DNA of 54,721 nt, taken from an uncultured Flavihumibacter sp. Lineage in GTDB: Bacteria; Bacteroidota; Bacteroidia; Chitinophagales; Chitinophagaceae. The stretch is from NCBI GenBank assembly GCA_902168225.1, contig CABHOW010000060.1, positions 1 to 54,721 of the forward strand. Direction: 5' to 3'. The notes under the pieces were generated by a model. That model did no database searches and was not told the origin of the DNA. It saw only the letters and a program-made list of their open reading frames with translations. Positions 8,548 to 17,601 of this stretch are shown piece by piece (the first letter of the stretch is position 1; every line of letters begins with the position of its first letter). Position numbers and translations under genes: made by a program.

Positions 8548-9246
8548 AGCAATAAGTGATTGTATCTTTTCTTCAAAAGTTTCCATGCTATATGCATTGT
8601 GCACCTCGAACGCCCCTATATGGGTTCTTCTCAAGCTACTCATGTATGCTCCTGTACCAAGCGCCTGACCAAAATCGTGCGCTAAGCTTCTGATATAAGT
8701 GCCAGTAGAGCAACGAACTAAAAAATGAAGTATCGGTAACTGAATAGCTGTGATAGCGAAATCGTAAATAGTTACCGGTCTGGGTTCTAAAACAATATCC
8801 TCTCCTTTACGAGCCGCTAAATACACCGGTTTACCATCGCGCTTTATGGCTGAGTGGATGGGTGGTATTTGTAAAATATCTCCCATAAACTGTTTTGTAG
8901 TTTGTTGTATTTGTGATGCTGAAATGGAGTCAATAGTTTTAAAGTTCACCGGTTCCGATTCCAGATCATAGGTAGGCGTAGTGGCGCCAATAGTAAAAGT
9001 TCCGGTATAGGTTTTAGGCATACCCATGTACTCATTTATTTTCTTGGTAAACTTACCGGTACATACAATGAGTAACCCGGTTGCCAGTGGGTCTAATGTT
9101 CCGGCATGACCAACTTTTATCACTTTGGTAAGATTCCTAATTTTTCGAACCACATCAAAGGAAGTCCAACCTAAAGGCTTATCAATCAGTATCAGTTCTC
9201 CCTCCAAAAAAGATTGCAGTGAGGGATGTATCGGTTTTTGTCGCAT
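8536..9246 (-). CDS. truB: tRNA pseudouridine-55 synthase
   Basis: It isomerises U55 of the tRNA T-loop to pseudouridine. In 236 residues it shows the TruB hallmarks: KPLGWTSFDVVRKIR (23-37), the catalytic-Asp motif GHAGTLDPLATGLL (48-61), the YxG segment near TYTGTFTIG, IPPIHSAIKRDGKPVY, and the SLRRTHIGAF C-terminal motif. It lacks an extended PUA domain, as in many Bacteroidetes. Its ATG shares one base with the stop of the upstream M48 peptidase gene (TAATG), indicating translational coupling. Confidence 0.95.
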   Translation of the reverse strand: MRQKPIHPSLQSFLEGELILIDKPLGWTSFDVVRKIRNLTKVIKVGHAGTLDPLATGLLIVCTGKFTKKINEYMGMPKTYTGTFTIGATTPTYDLESEPVNFKTIDSISASQIQQTTKQFMGDILQIPPIHSAIKRDGKPVYLAARKGEDIVLEPRPVTIYDFAITAIQLPILHFLVRCSTGTYIRSLAHDFGQALGTGAYMSSLRRTHIGAFEVHNAYSMETFEEKIQSLIALEG

Positions 9247-10331
9247 TAATTTTTTATTAGCTCCCAGTTTTTTGATACCACAGTATTTACTGCGTATTCG
9301 CGAGATCTGTATTTGTTGGAAAAAGCAACCGCATTATCTATTCTTTCCTGTGTTGCAGGGTGGGTACTAAGGAAAGCAATCATATCCGGTGCTTTACCAT
9401 AAGCTTCTTGTAAGCGTAACATCAAATTGCGCATGGCTATGGGGTTAATATGATTATCTACCAATAGCTGCATACCCGATGCATCTGCTTCTCTTTCTAA
9501 ATTTCTTGAATAGCCCAGGCTTCTCAATGTTTCTGCTTTCTGAACCAACACAGAAGCAACCCCAGATGCGTCATTCAATGCTATTGAGATTACTATTGAT
9601 ACTGCTGAACTGCGCAATAAAGAACGAAGACTATGTCTTTTATTGATATGACTCGCTTCATGAGACAATAAAGCGGCCAACTCATCCCCCGACTTCATCG
9701 ATTTTAAAATACCTGTGTATACTACTATTCTACCCCCGGGAAGCGCAAAGGCATTCACCTCTTTATTTTTTATCACTGTAACCTGAATACTATATGTTTT
9801 ACTCAGTTGTAATGCATTAGCAACCTCATTTACCAATCTTGTTTTTTGTGAATCTGTTTCTTCGGTATCTACAAAGGCCTGAAATAATTTATCGCCCATT
9901 TGTTTTTCCTGCGAAGGAGAAATAATTTTCAAACCTACCCATGGAACAACATTAGCAATAGCAAAATATCCACCCACTAAAAGTATTACGAACACAAAGG
10001 CCAAAACTCCTACATGCATATTCATAAGCTTTCCAAACCAAGATGGGTTAGCATGCATGATGCTGTCTCTAATAGTACGATAAGAAGGATGCGTGAATGG
10101 GATGGCCAAATACGCAGCACCTGATCTGTTGATATAAACATAAAGATGTTCCGCCACATGAGCCGTTGTACATCCTTTATAGTTTATGGTAATCGGTTCT
10201 TTAACTACATGGAATCCATTTTCAGGAAATGCAAAATGGAGTTCCATTTCTTTTTCATGAGTAATAATGTCAACTGGTTGTCCGGCTGATGTTTTTCCAT
10301 CGTAGTATAAAGGCAATGCAGCACTATTCAT
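9246..10331 (-). CDS. Membrane-anchored M48-family zinc metalloprotease
   Basis: A 361-residue protein with one membrane helix (about 107-128) followed by an M48 peptidase domain. The zinc motif HEASH is at 224-228, and the third ligand Glu is in NLEREADASGMQLL. FALPGGRIVVYTGIL is the standard strand just before the catalytic helix. The 100 residues before the helix form a separate, unrecognised cytoplasmic-looking domain. This fits envelope quality-control peptidases such as HtpX/LoiP/BepA relatives. It shares a stop/start base with yjgN upstream (10331) and with truB downstream (9246), so the three genes form one operon. Confidence 0.88.
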   Translation of the reverse strand: MNSAALPLYYDGKTSAGQPVDIITHEKEMELHFAFPENGFHVVKEPITINYKGCTTAHVAEHLYVYINRSGAAYLAIPFTHPSYRTIRDSIMHANPSWFGKLMNMHVGVLAFVFVILLVGGYFAIANVVPWVGLKIISPSQEKQMGDKLFQAFVDTEETDSQKTRLVNEVANALQLSKTYSIQVTVIKNKEVNAFALPGGRIVVYTGILKSMKSGDELAALLSHEASHINKRHSLRSLLRSSAVSIVISIALNDASGVASVLVQKAETLRSLGYSRNLEREADASGMQLLVDNHINPIAMRNLMLRLQEAYGKAPDMIAFLSTHPATQERIDNAVAFSNKYRSREYAVNTVVSKNWELIKN

Positions 10332-11290
10332 TAGATAATAAATCCAAAGTCAAAAAAATCTGAAAGGTCTTCACCGGTTGCATCATTATAATCTTCCTGC
10401 TCTTGACGCAGCTGATCAAAATTGATAATACCATCGAGGGCAATATGATCCATAACAAAAGCAAGGGTTCTGGTAACTACCCAAGGAATTGCAATACCCA
10501 ATGTAAATATTATCAATAACAAATTAACGATAATGAGTTTAGCAAAATCACCGCCTGTAGCCATTGATTTACAGAGCATGATCTCATCATCTTTTGTAAG
10601 TGCTAAGTTATCTACGAAATAAGCAAAGAGTTCTTTCTGCCACCAGAACCAATAAATACCGAGTGTGAGGATAGTTAAAAAATATCCTTTTAGGTTAATC
10701 CAAAAATATTCGGCTCCTTCCCCTTTATACGCGAATCTGGCATTACCTATCCGTACATTACATAACAAATATCTACGTAGGTTCATATGAAACCAGGGAA
10801 GGTAAAAACCAAGGGTGATGATCGTGAAAAAAATACCTTTAAAAAATATTCTAACAAGTGCCCAACGATCTCCGGTATATCCAAATCTTATCCCACTCCA
10901 TACTGTTTTTGCAAAACGGTAACGATAAGAACCGTGAATGGCGAGGGGCATAATGGCAAAAATAACCAGGTATAAAGCTAATAGTACTAACTGAGTACCA
11001 CCTCTTCCGAAAATATTTGAAACCGCTATATATAAACCAAACCCATAAATAACCAGAATAATACCCAATGCTTTGATAAACCCTTTAAACATCTGATTAC
11101 CGGTACCTGTAAAAACAAAGGGCTGGTTTTGAAAAGTGGTTTGGCTATACATATACTGAAGGGTGCGAGCTTTGGCCCAGGGGTAGTACAAACCAAATGT
11201 TATAATCGTAAGAATGAAGTTAACAAGCATGATCCGAAAATAATCGAGCCCGTTTCCTTTGTAGCTGAGTTGGTAGTTTTGGTAATTCAT
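10331..11290 (-). CDS. yjgN: YjgN-like DUF898 multi-pass membrane protein
   Basis: A 319-residue protein with about six membrane helices and repeated blocks of the DUF898 type: NFILTIITFGLYYPWAKAR, TIITLGFYLPWFHMNLRRY and LTILTLGIYWFWWQKELF. Each block carries the (I/L)TLGIY-W motif. The function of the family is unknown. First gene of a three-gene operon with the M48 protease and truB. The recurring pairing of a DUF898 protein and an M48 protease suggests a shared membrane role, but that is inference. Confidence 0.82.
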   Translation of the reverse strand: MNYQNYQLSYKGNGLDYFRIMLVNFILTIITFGLYYPWAKARTLQYMYSQTTFQNQPFVFTGTGNQMFKGFIKALGIILVIYGFGLYIAVSNIFGRGGTQLVLLALYLVIFAIMPLAIHGSYRYRFAKTVWSGIRFGYTGDRWALVRIFFKGIFFTIITLGFYLPWFHMNLRRYLLCNVRIGNARFAYKGEGAEYFWINLKGYFLTILTLGIYWFWWQKELFAYFVDNLALTKDDEIMLCKSMATGGDFAKLIIVNLLLIIFTLGIAIPWVVTRTLAFVMDHIALDGIINFDQLRQEQEDYNDATGEDLSDFFDFGFII

Positions 11291-11294
11291 TTTA

Positions 11295-11330
11295 TTGAAT
11301 TAAGAATTAGGAATTATGAGTTATGAATTA
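11295..11330. repeat. Degenerate GAATTA-type short tandem repeat
   Basis: Seven- to eight-base units related to GAATTA(A/G) repeat between the yjgN start and the proS stop codon. The repeat runs into the proS stop. It is one of four short, low-complexity gene-end repeats in the window. Confidence 0.5.
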
Positions 11331-12806
11331 GTATGCCCTTGCAAAAAGCACCCTCTCCTTAGAAGGTTTCCCTGTAAGTATACATACTCCTTCTTCCTGT
11401 TCATTATGAAGGGGTATACAACGTATGGTAGCCTTACTCAATTCCTTTATCTTTTCTTCTGTTTCAGCTGTACCATCCCAATGAGCAGATACGAAGCCGG
11501 CTTTTGTATCCAAGATATGAATAAATTCATTCCAATGATTCGCCCGGGTAATATGTTCATCTCTAAAAGCTTTGGCCTTATTGTACATGTGTAATTGAAT
11601 TTCTTCCAACAATGTTTGGATATAAAATTCTACCCCTTTAAGCGGAACCGTATTTTTATGTTTGGTATCTCTTCTTGCAATTTCAACCACATTATTTTCC
11701 AGATCGCGGGCACCGATAGCAACACGCACAGGCACACCCTTCAACTCATATTCCGCGAATTTCCAACCCGGACGATTGTTATCATTATCATCATATTTTA
11801 CACGGATGCCTAGTGCTTTTAGTTTTTTTACCAGTATATGTACTTCATTACTGATTACTCCTTTCTGCTCATCGCCTTTATAAATAGGAACGATCACCAC
11901 TTGTAAGGGTGCTATTTTAGGAGGAAGAATAAGGCCATCATCATCGCTATGTGCCATCACTAATCCACCAATCAACCGCGTGCTCACCCCCCAACTGGTA
12001 GCCCAAACATATTCCAATTGATTATTATTATCGGAGAATTTGACATCGAATGCTTTGGCGAAATTTTGTCCGAGAAAATGTGAGGTTCCTGCTTGTAATG
12101 CTTTACCATCTTGCATCAGCGCCTCAATGCAATACGTATCTTCTGCTCCGGCAAAACGTTCGTTTGGTGTTTTTACCCCTTTGATCACGGGAACAGCCAT
12201 CCAGTTCTCTACAAAGTCGGCATATACTTCCAACATTTGCTTTGTTTCTGCAATAGCTTCAATGGCCGTTGCATGGGCCGTATGCCCTTCTTGCCATAAA
12301 AATTCAGCCGTACGTAAAAACAACCTGGTACGCATCTCCCAACGAACCACATTGGCCCATTGGTTTACTAAAATAGGAAGATCGCGGTACGATTGGATCC
12401 AGCCTTTATAGGTGTTCCAAATAATGGCCTCACTGGTTGGACGAACCACCAATTCCTCTTCTAATTTAGCTTCGGGATCAACAATAAGTTTGCCTTTGTT
12501 TTCAGGATCGCTCTTTAAGCGATAATGTGTTACAACAGCACATTCTTTAGCAAAGCCCTCTGCATTCTTCTCTTCGGCCTCAAAAAGACTTTTAGGAACG
12601 AATAAAGGAAAATAGGCGTTTTGATGCCCTGTTTCCTTAAACATACGGTCTAATACATCTCTCATGTTCTCCCACAGTGCAAAACCATAGGGTTTGATTA
12701 CCATACAGCCCCTTACGGCACTATAATCGGCCAATCCGCCTTTGATAATCAAATCGTTGTACCACTGTGAATAATCCTGCTCTTTCGATGTAATGACTTT
12801 CCCCAT
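11328..12806 (-). CDS. proS: Prolyl-tRNA synthetase (short, archaeal/eukaryal-like type)
   Basis: It attaches proline to tRNA-Pro in the cytoplasm. At 492 residues it is the short form without the bacterial editing insertion. Class II motifs are visible: motif 2 around [20 protein letters not shown] with EGHTAH after it, [10 protein letters not shown] before it, and motif 3 near [17 protein letters not shown]. The anticodon-binding domain follows (about 285-390), and the protein ends in a Tyr (FARAY), as is typical for this type. Divergent from the lipoprotein gene at 12939, with a 132-bp intergenic region. Confidence 0.96.
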   Translation of the reverse strand: MGKVITSKEQDYSQWYNDLIIKGGLADYSAVRGCMVIKPYGFALWENMRDVLDRMFKETGHQNAYFPLFVPKSLFEAEEKNAEGFAKECAVVTHYRLKSDPENKGKLIVDPEAKLEEELVVRPTSEAIIWNTYKGWIQSYRDLPILVNQWANVVRWEMRTRLFLRTAEFLWQEGHTAHATAIEAIAETKQMLEVYADFVENWMAVPVIKGVKTPNERFAGAEDTYCIEALMQDGKALQAGTSHFLGQNFAKAFDVKFSDNNNQLEYVWATSWGVSTRLIGGLVMAHSDDDGLILPPKIAPLQVVIVPIYKGDEQKGVISNEVHILVKKLKALGIRVKYDDNDNNRPGWKFAEYELKGVPVRVAIGARDLENNVVEIARRDTKHKNTVPLKGVEFYIQTLLEEIQLHMYNKAKAFRDEHITRANHWNEFIHILDTKAGFVSAHWDGTAETEEKIKELSKATIRCIPLHNEQEEGVCILTGKPSKERVLFARAY

Positions 12807-12938
12807 AAATTAAAATTTCCTAAATTTTACGAACAACTGTTAGTTGGCATGTATTTTGACGCTTTAATCAAGAAGTTGTAATGCCGCAAATGTACTGTAA
12901 CTTCGGAATCGAAACTTGCTAACCTTAATAAACAGATT

Positions 12939-13775
12939 ATGAAAAAAATGCTCCTCATCCTTTCCATCGCTTCAACAAGCTTTGTAGGATGTAATTCCAT
13001 TTACAAAAGTCAGCAAACACCGGATGATCTTTACTATTCACCCGGACAAGAAATATCTGCTTCAGAGCAGCGTAAGAACGACCGGGATGCGGAGCAATAT
13101 CAGCAATATGTTAGCACCATGGATGATAATTATTTACGCATGCGTGTTTCGAATTACAGCAGATGGAGCAGCTTAGATAATTTCTCTTATTGGAATGATA
13201 TGCGTTATGGATTCTCTCCTATTGGGGTAAATACATTTACCCATGGTTGGGGATGGAATGATCCTTGGGCAGTTGGTTATAACCCCTGGAATATTGGATG
13301 GAATCCGGGCTGGAACCTAGGTTTCGGTATCAGCGCATGGAATACCTGGTGCCCTAATCCTTATGGTCCGGGTATTTGGGGTAGCCCTGTTTATAATAGT
13401 CCTTTTTACTCTGTAATAGGATATGTAAATCCTAAGCTTATTACTCCGGGTGTAAATGCAGGAGCTAATTTAACTGCATACAGAAACAGAACTTATAATA
13501 ATGGAAATAACAATTCCGGTGGAAAAGATAATTGGTATGCACCGGGCACTCAAGGTAATGCTAATAATAATTTCGGCAACCTGGTAAGAAGGGTATTTAG
13601 CAACGGTAATAGTAATACCAATGGAACTTATCCATCAAGCTATGATCGGGGTGCAAGAACTTTCTCTTCCAGCTCTTCTAGCAGTTCAGGCACGAGCAGT
13701 AGCGCCGGTGGTTCCAGCGGTGGATACCACAGCTCAGGAAGCAGTGCCGGTAGCGGTAGAGGTGGTCGACAATAA
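12939..13775 (+). CDS. Asn/Trp/Ser-rich lipoprotein of unknown function
   Basis: Residues 1-18 form a lipoprotein signal ending SFVGC. A short charged region (25-70) follows, with a TPDDLYYSPG segment. A Trp/Asn/Pro/Gly-rich stretch comes next (about 95-140, WNDPW, YNPWN, WNPGWN), then an Asn/Gly-rich zone, and a C-terminal tail almost entirely Ser and Gly (about 240-278). The composition suggests a flexible surface-exposed protein. I do not recognise a domain. It lies 64 bp upstream of the OmpP1-like gene on the same strand, and the pair may form an operon. Confidence 0.75.
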   Translation: MKKMLLILSIASTSFVGCNSIYKSQQTPDDLYYSPGQEISASEQRKNDRDAEQYQQYVSTMDDNYLRMRVSNYSRWSSLDNFSYWNDMRYGFSPIGVNTFTHGWGWNDPWAVGYNPWNIGWNPGWNLGFGISAWNTWCPNPYGPGIWGSPVYNSPFYSVIGYVNPKLITPGVNAGANLTAYRNRTYNNGNNNSGGKDNWYAPGTQGNANNNFGNLVRRVFSNGNSNTNGTYPSSYDRGARTFSSSSSSSSGTSSSAGGSSGGYHSSGSSAGSGRGGRQ

Positions 13776-13839
13776 TCATTACTATTTATTCAATATTTTT
13801 TGTTGATCGAATATATCAGCACGGTAAATTATTACCTAC

Positions 13840-15378
13840 ATGAAAAAACTATTTCTTCTTTCCATATCTGCAATCGTAACTATCAGTGCATTAGCACAAA
13901 ACCCCGATGAGGCATTACGAACAGCCTGGTTTACACAGCAAGGTACAGCCCGTGTTATGGCTATTGGAGGGGTGATGGGTTCTTTGGGTGGCGATATCAG
14001 CGCTAATCATATAAACCCCGCCGGTATTGGATTGTATAAGAATAAAGAATTTGTATTATCGCCCGGCTTTCTTTTCAACAATAATAAATTTAATTACAGG
14101 GGTACCGATTCCACTGCAAAAAATAATGGATTTGGATATGGTACTTCGGGCTTTGTGATCGCAGGTACAAATAAAGGGGAGAGTAAGTGGACAAGCTCCG
14201 CTTTTGCCGTTTCCGTAAACCAGATCGCCAATTATAATAATCGCGTTCAGTTCAGAGGCTTTAATAATTACAGCTCTTTTACAGAACAATATTTAGAAGA
14301 GCTTACCAGAGATAGAGCCGATACCAATGCAGCATTGAGTAATTATATTTTTGGATCATCTTTGGCATTCAGAACTTTTTTGGTGGATACTTTAGCAGCA
14401 CCGAACGGTTCCGTTATAGGCTATCAAAGTTTAGTACCCATTTCAACGGGTACTTATCAAATATATGATGCCAGAACAAGTGGGGGTTATCATGAAATAG
14501 CACTTGGTTTTGCAGGTAATATGGCCGATAGATTATACGTAGGAGGAAGTTTCACTATACCGATTGTTAAGTATAACAGAGAATTATATTATAGTGAAAA
14601 AGATGCGACCACAAACCCTGCCAATGAATTCAGTTTTTTTGAATACAGAGAAACATTTACCTCTAATGCTATTGGTATAGGTGCTAAGTTGGGAGCTATT
14701 TATAAACCGGCTGAATATATTCGATTAGGCTTTGCTTTTCATACACCCCAGTTTATGGCTTATGTAGATAAAATTCGCTCTTCGATTATTGCTAACACAG
14801 AGAATTATGCAGGCTTAAGAAAGGCAACAAGTGATGAATTAAACAGTGGCAATCCGGGAGAAAGAAAATATAATGTAACTACACCCTGGCGAATGATTGC
14901 GAGCGCCAGTTATGTTTTTAGAGAAACAAAAGATATACGCAGGCAAAGAGCATTTATAAGTGCCGATATTGAATATGTAAATTACAGAGCGGCACGTTTT
15001 CAAGCCACAGGTGATAATGTTAATAATAGCACTTTACGTGACTATTATAGTAATTTGAATAGTACGGTAAAAGATATATACAAGGGAAATATAAATGTAA
15101 AGCTAGGTGGTGAATTGAAGTTTAAAACGTTTATGGTACGTGCCGGTGGTGCTTATTATGGAAGTCCTTATGCAGATGCAGCTATTAAAGCCAGCAGAAC
15201 CGTATTATCCGGTGGTTTAGGATATAGAAACAGGGGCATGTTCATAGACCTTACCTATTCTCATGTGATGAATAAAGATGCGGTATTTGCCTACCGTTTA
15301 GCAGATAAAGCCAACACATTTGCCAATCAAACCGGCAGTGCCGGAACGGTGATGGTTACCTTAGGGTTTAAATTGTAA
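13840..15378 (+). CDS. OmpP1/FadL/TodX-type outer membrane transport protein
   Basis: A 512-residue exported barrel with a signal peptide (residues 1-19, ending SALAQ). The N-terminal plug-like segment TARVMAIGGVMGSLGGDISANHINPAGIGLYKNKEF matches the Bacteroidetes OMPP1/FadL branch. Later strands include GIGAKLGAIYKPAEYIRLGFAFHTP, and the protein ends in a barrel strand (MVTLGFKL). FadL-like proteins let hydrophobic compounds cross the outer membrane; the substrate here is unknown. A degenerate tandem repeat begins right after its stop. Confidence 0.85.
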   Translation: MKKLFLLSISAIVTISALAQNPDEALRTAWFTQQGTARVMAIGGVMGSLGGDISANHINPAGIGLYKNKEFVLSPGFLFNNNKFNYRGTDSTAKNNGFGYGTSGFVIAGTNKGESKWTSSAFAVSVNQIANYNNRVQFRGFNNYSSFTEQYLEELTRDRADTNAALSNYIFGSSLAFRTFLVDTLAAPNGSVIGYQSLVPISTGTYQIYDARTSGGYHEIALGFAGNMADRLYVGGSFTIPIVKYNRELYYSEKDATTNPANEFSFFEYRETFTSNAIGIGAKLGAIYKPAEYIRLGFAFHTPQFMAYVDKIRSSIIANTENYAGLRKATSDELNSGNPGERKYNVTTPWRMIASASYVFRETKDIRRQRAFISADIEYVNYRAARFQATGDNVNNSTLRDYYSNLNSTVKDIYKGNINVKLGGELKFKTFMVRAGGAYYGSPYADAAIKASRTVLSGGLGYRNRGMFIDLTYSHVMNKDAVFAYRLADKANTFANQTGSAGTVMVTLGFKL

Positions 15379-15425
15379 GGTGGAAGGTATGAGGTGTAAG
15401 GTATAGGGTGTAAGGAGTAAGGTCG
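15379..15425. repeat. Degenerate AGGTGTA-type short tandem repeat
   Basis: Units of about 7-9 bases (AGGTATG, AGGTGTA, AGGTATA, GGGTGTA, AGGAGTA) run on directly from the OmpP1-like stop codon. The rest of the 344-base gap to rimO holds the decayed fragment at 15483-15676 and nothing else I can identify. Confidence 0.5.
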
Positions 15426-15482
15426 AAGCTTGGGCTTATGTAAGCCTATTCCTATTGTGTTTATTTGAAATTGAGTACCTCT

Positions 15483-15676
15483 ATGCTATGCAAGTTAGGT
15501 GTATATAGAATTGACCAAATACTTAAAATCGCAAAACTTTGCCATCTGAACAACGGCTACAAAAAAGCAGCTAGAGACTATTACGAATAATAGAAAAAGC
15601 AATAAACCATCGTTTACCAATTATTACATCCAATGTGAAACACGTCGATAAAATAGAATATCCTGAATTAATCTAA
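15483..15676 (+). pseudogene. Probable decayed VapC-like (PIN-domain toxin) fragment
   Basis: The last 28 codons before the stop at 15674 read IEKAINHRLP IITSNVKHVD KIEYPELI, closely resembling the C-terminus of VapC PIN-domain ribonucleases, where a TxN(x)KHF segment carries the last acidic-site loop. This frame is closed by a TAG at 15572. Directly upstream, a 35-codon frame (15483-15590, MLCKLGVYRIDQIL...) ends where the PIN-like frame begins, suggesting a frameshifted and internally deleted gene. No antitoxin gene is adjacent. The PIN assignment rests on a short stretch only. Confidence 0.3.
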
Positions 15677-15722
15677 GAGTAGTGGTTAACTAGTCAGCTT
15701 TGCTTAGTATACATATTTACAA

Positions 15723-17036
15723 CTAATCTACAACCACCTCCCCTTCCAAATCATAGTCGTAGGCTTTGGTAATTTTTACGTTCACGAATTCACCAATGGG
15801 TAGTTTTTTAGTGGAGTGGATCACCACTTCATTATCTACTTCCACACTATCAAATTCTGTTCTGCCTAAATACCGGCCCGCTTCTTTTTTATCGATGATG
15901 ACTTTAAAAACTTTACGTACTTTCTCCTGGTTTTTTTCGTAACTGATTTCTTGCTGTACTTCCATCACTTCTTGGGCACGCTCGGCTTTTATGTCGGCAG
16001 GCACATCATCAACCAAATCATAAGCACTGGTATTCTCTTCATGTGAGTATTGGAAGATCCCTACCCTATCAAAACGATGTTCTTCTAAAAATGATTTTAG
16101 TTCTGCAATATCTTCTTCCGTTTCTCCCGGGAAGCCGGCTATTAATGTAGTTCGCAAACAAATACCGGGAACTCTTTCCCTTATTTGATGAATCAGTTCC
16201 GTCATTTCAGCGCGCGTAATATTGCGCCGCATAGCTTTAAGCATATGATCACTGGCATGCTGTAAAGGCATATCCAAGTAATTACAAATATTCGGACGCT
16301 CGCGCATTACATCTAATATTTCCAACGGAAACTTACTGGGATAAGCATAATGTAATCGAATCCATTCAAGCCCTTTTACGTCTGCTAAAGCATGTAATAA
16401 TCGAGGAAGTTCGCGCTTCTTATAAATATCCAATCCGTAATAAGTGAGTTCCTGTGCAATCAACATGATTTCCTTCACTCCTTTTTGCACTAAAGTCTCT
16501 GCTTCTGCAACAATTGCCTCAATAGGTTTACTGATATGTTGTCCGCGCATAAGGGGTATGGCGCAGAAAGAACAGGTTCTGTTGCAGCCTTCGCTAATTT
16601 TTAGATAAGCGTAATGCTTAGGGGTGCTGAGTAAACGCTCCCCTAATAATTCAGCTTTATAATCAGCTTCAAATTGTTTTAATATCAAAGGTAATTCCAG
16701 TGTACCGAACCAAGCATCTACTTCGGGCATTTCAGCTTCGAGATCACCGCGATAGCGCTCACTTAAACATCCGGTAACATATACTTTATCGAGTTTGCCT
16801 CTCCGTTTTAATTCTACCTGATCTAAAATGGTATTGATACTTTCTTCTTTGGCTTTATCAATAAATCCGCAGGTATTTACTACTACGATATTATGATCGA
16901 GCTTTGCATTTTCATGTACTACGGAAATATCATTGGCGGCTAACTGTCCGCTTAGCACCTCACTATCCACTAAATTTTTACTACAACCAAGCGTAATAAT
17001 ATTTACTTTATCTTTTTTAAGGGTTTTTGCCTTCAT
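15723..17036 (-). CDS. rimO: Ribosomal protein S12 methylthiotransferase
   Basis: A radical-SAM enzyme that methylthiolates the conserved Asp of ribosomal protein S12. The 437 residues show the three expected parts: an N-terminal UPF0004 domain with cysteines for the auxiliary cluster (LGCSKN, NTCGF, GCLSERY), the radical-SAM motif CNRTCSFC (about 151-158) with GFPGETEED, and a C-terminal TRAM domain (about 370-437). The GCSKN start, the SFCAIP segment and the MPLQHASD block favour RimO over MiaB. Single gene with its own flanks. Confidence 0.95.
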   Translation of the reverse strand: MKAKTLKKDKVNIITLGCSKNLVDSEVLSGQLAANDISVVHENAKLDHNIVVVNTCGFIDKAKEESINTILDQVELKRRGKLDKVYVTGCLSERYRGDLEAEMPEVDAWFGTLELPLILKQFEADYKAELLGERLLSTPKHYAYLKISEGCNRTCSFCAIPLMRGQHISKPIEAIVAEAETLVQKGVKEIMLIAQELTYYGLDIYKKRELPRLLHALADVKGLEWIRLHYAYPSKFPLEILDVMRERPNICNYLDMPLQHASDHMLKAMRRNITRAEMTELIHQIRERVPGICLRTTLIAGFPGETEEDIAELKSFLEEHRFDRVGIFQYSHEENTSAYDLVDDVPADIKAERAQEVMEVQQEISYEKNQEKVRKVFKVIIDKKEAGRYLGRTEFDSVEVDNEVVIHSTKKLPIGEFVNVKITKAYDYDLEGEVVVD

Positions 17037-17129
17037 TGGGGCAAAGGTACGAAATTGGCTATAATAGGTATAAACACCCGATTTAAACGTGTAGCTATTA
17101 CAAACTACTAGGTATGTATATATTGCAAA

Positions 17130-17591
17130 ATGGCAGGTACTTATTCACAAATTTATTTACAATATGTAATAGTTGTAAAATCGAGAGAAAACCTTTTATC
17201 TCCTGAATGGAGAGCTGAAGTTTTCAAATATATGAGCGGTATTATTACTGCAAAAAAACAGAAAGCAATTATTGTAAATGGGGTTGAAGATCACGTGCAT
17301 TTATTTGTGGGTTTAAAGCCAAACATAAATATACCAGACTTGATAAGAGATGTAAAAAATAACTCTTCGAAATTTATCAATGAACAAGGATACTTAAGAA
17401 AGAAATTTTCTTGGCAAGAAGGATATGGCGTATTCTCTTATTCGCACTGGCAAGTTTCAAAGATTTATAACTATATTCTGAACCAAGCAGAGCATCACCG
17501 AAAGAAAACGTTCAAGGAGGAATATAAAACGCTACTAAAAGATTTTGAAATACCGTATGACGATAAATATTTATTTGATTTCTTTGAGTAA
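17130..17591 (+). mobile_element. IS200/IS605-like HUH transposase (RAYT-type, Y1 family)
   Basis: A 153-residue single-domain Y1 transposase. The HUH motif is at 54-58 (DHVHL), and the catalytic Tyr is in KIYNYILNQAEHH (Y115 most likely, Y113 next to it). Such enzymes cut and rejoin single-stranded DNA at hairpins. The gene is intact, has no tnpB, and is followed 11 bases after its stop by the 25-bp palindromic array at 17602-17971. That context fits REP-associated tyrosine transposases better than a classic IS with its own end hairpins; I see no matching hairpin upstream (17041-17129). Family sure, RAYT-like role inferred. Confidence 0.88.
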
Positions 17592-17601
17592 TGTAGGAAT
17601 A

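Noticed and set aside
17041..17129. A left-end hairpin for the transposase
   Set aside because: I looked for a copy of the array palindrome upstream of the transposase and found none.
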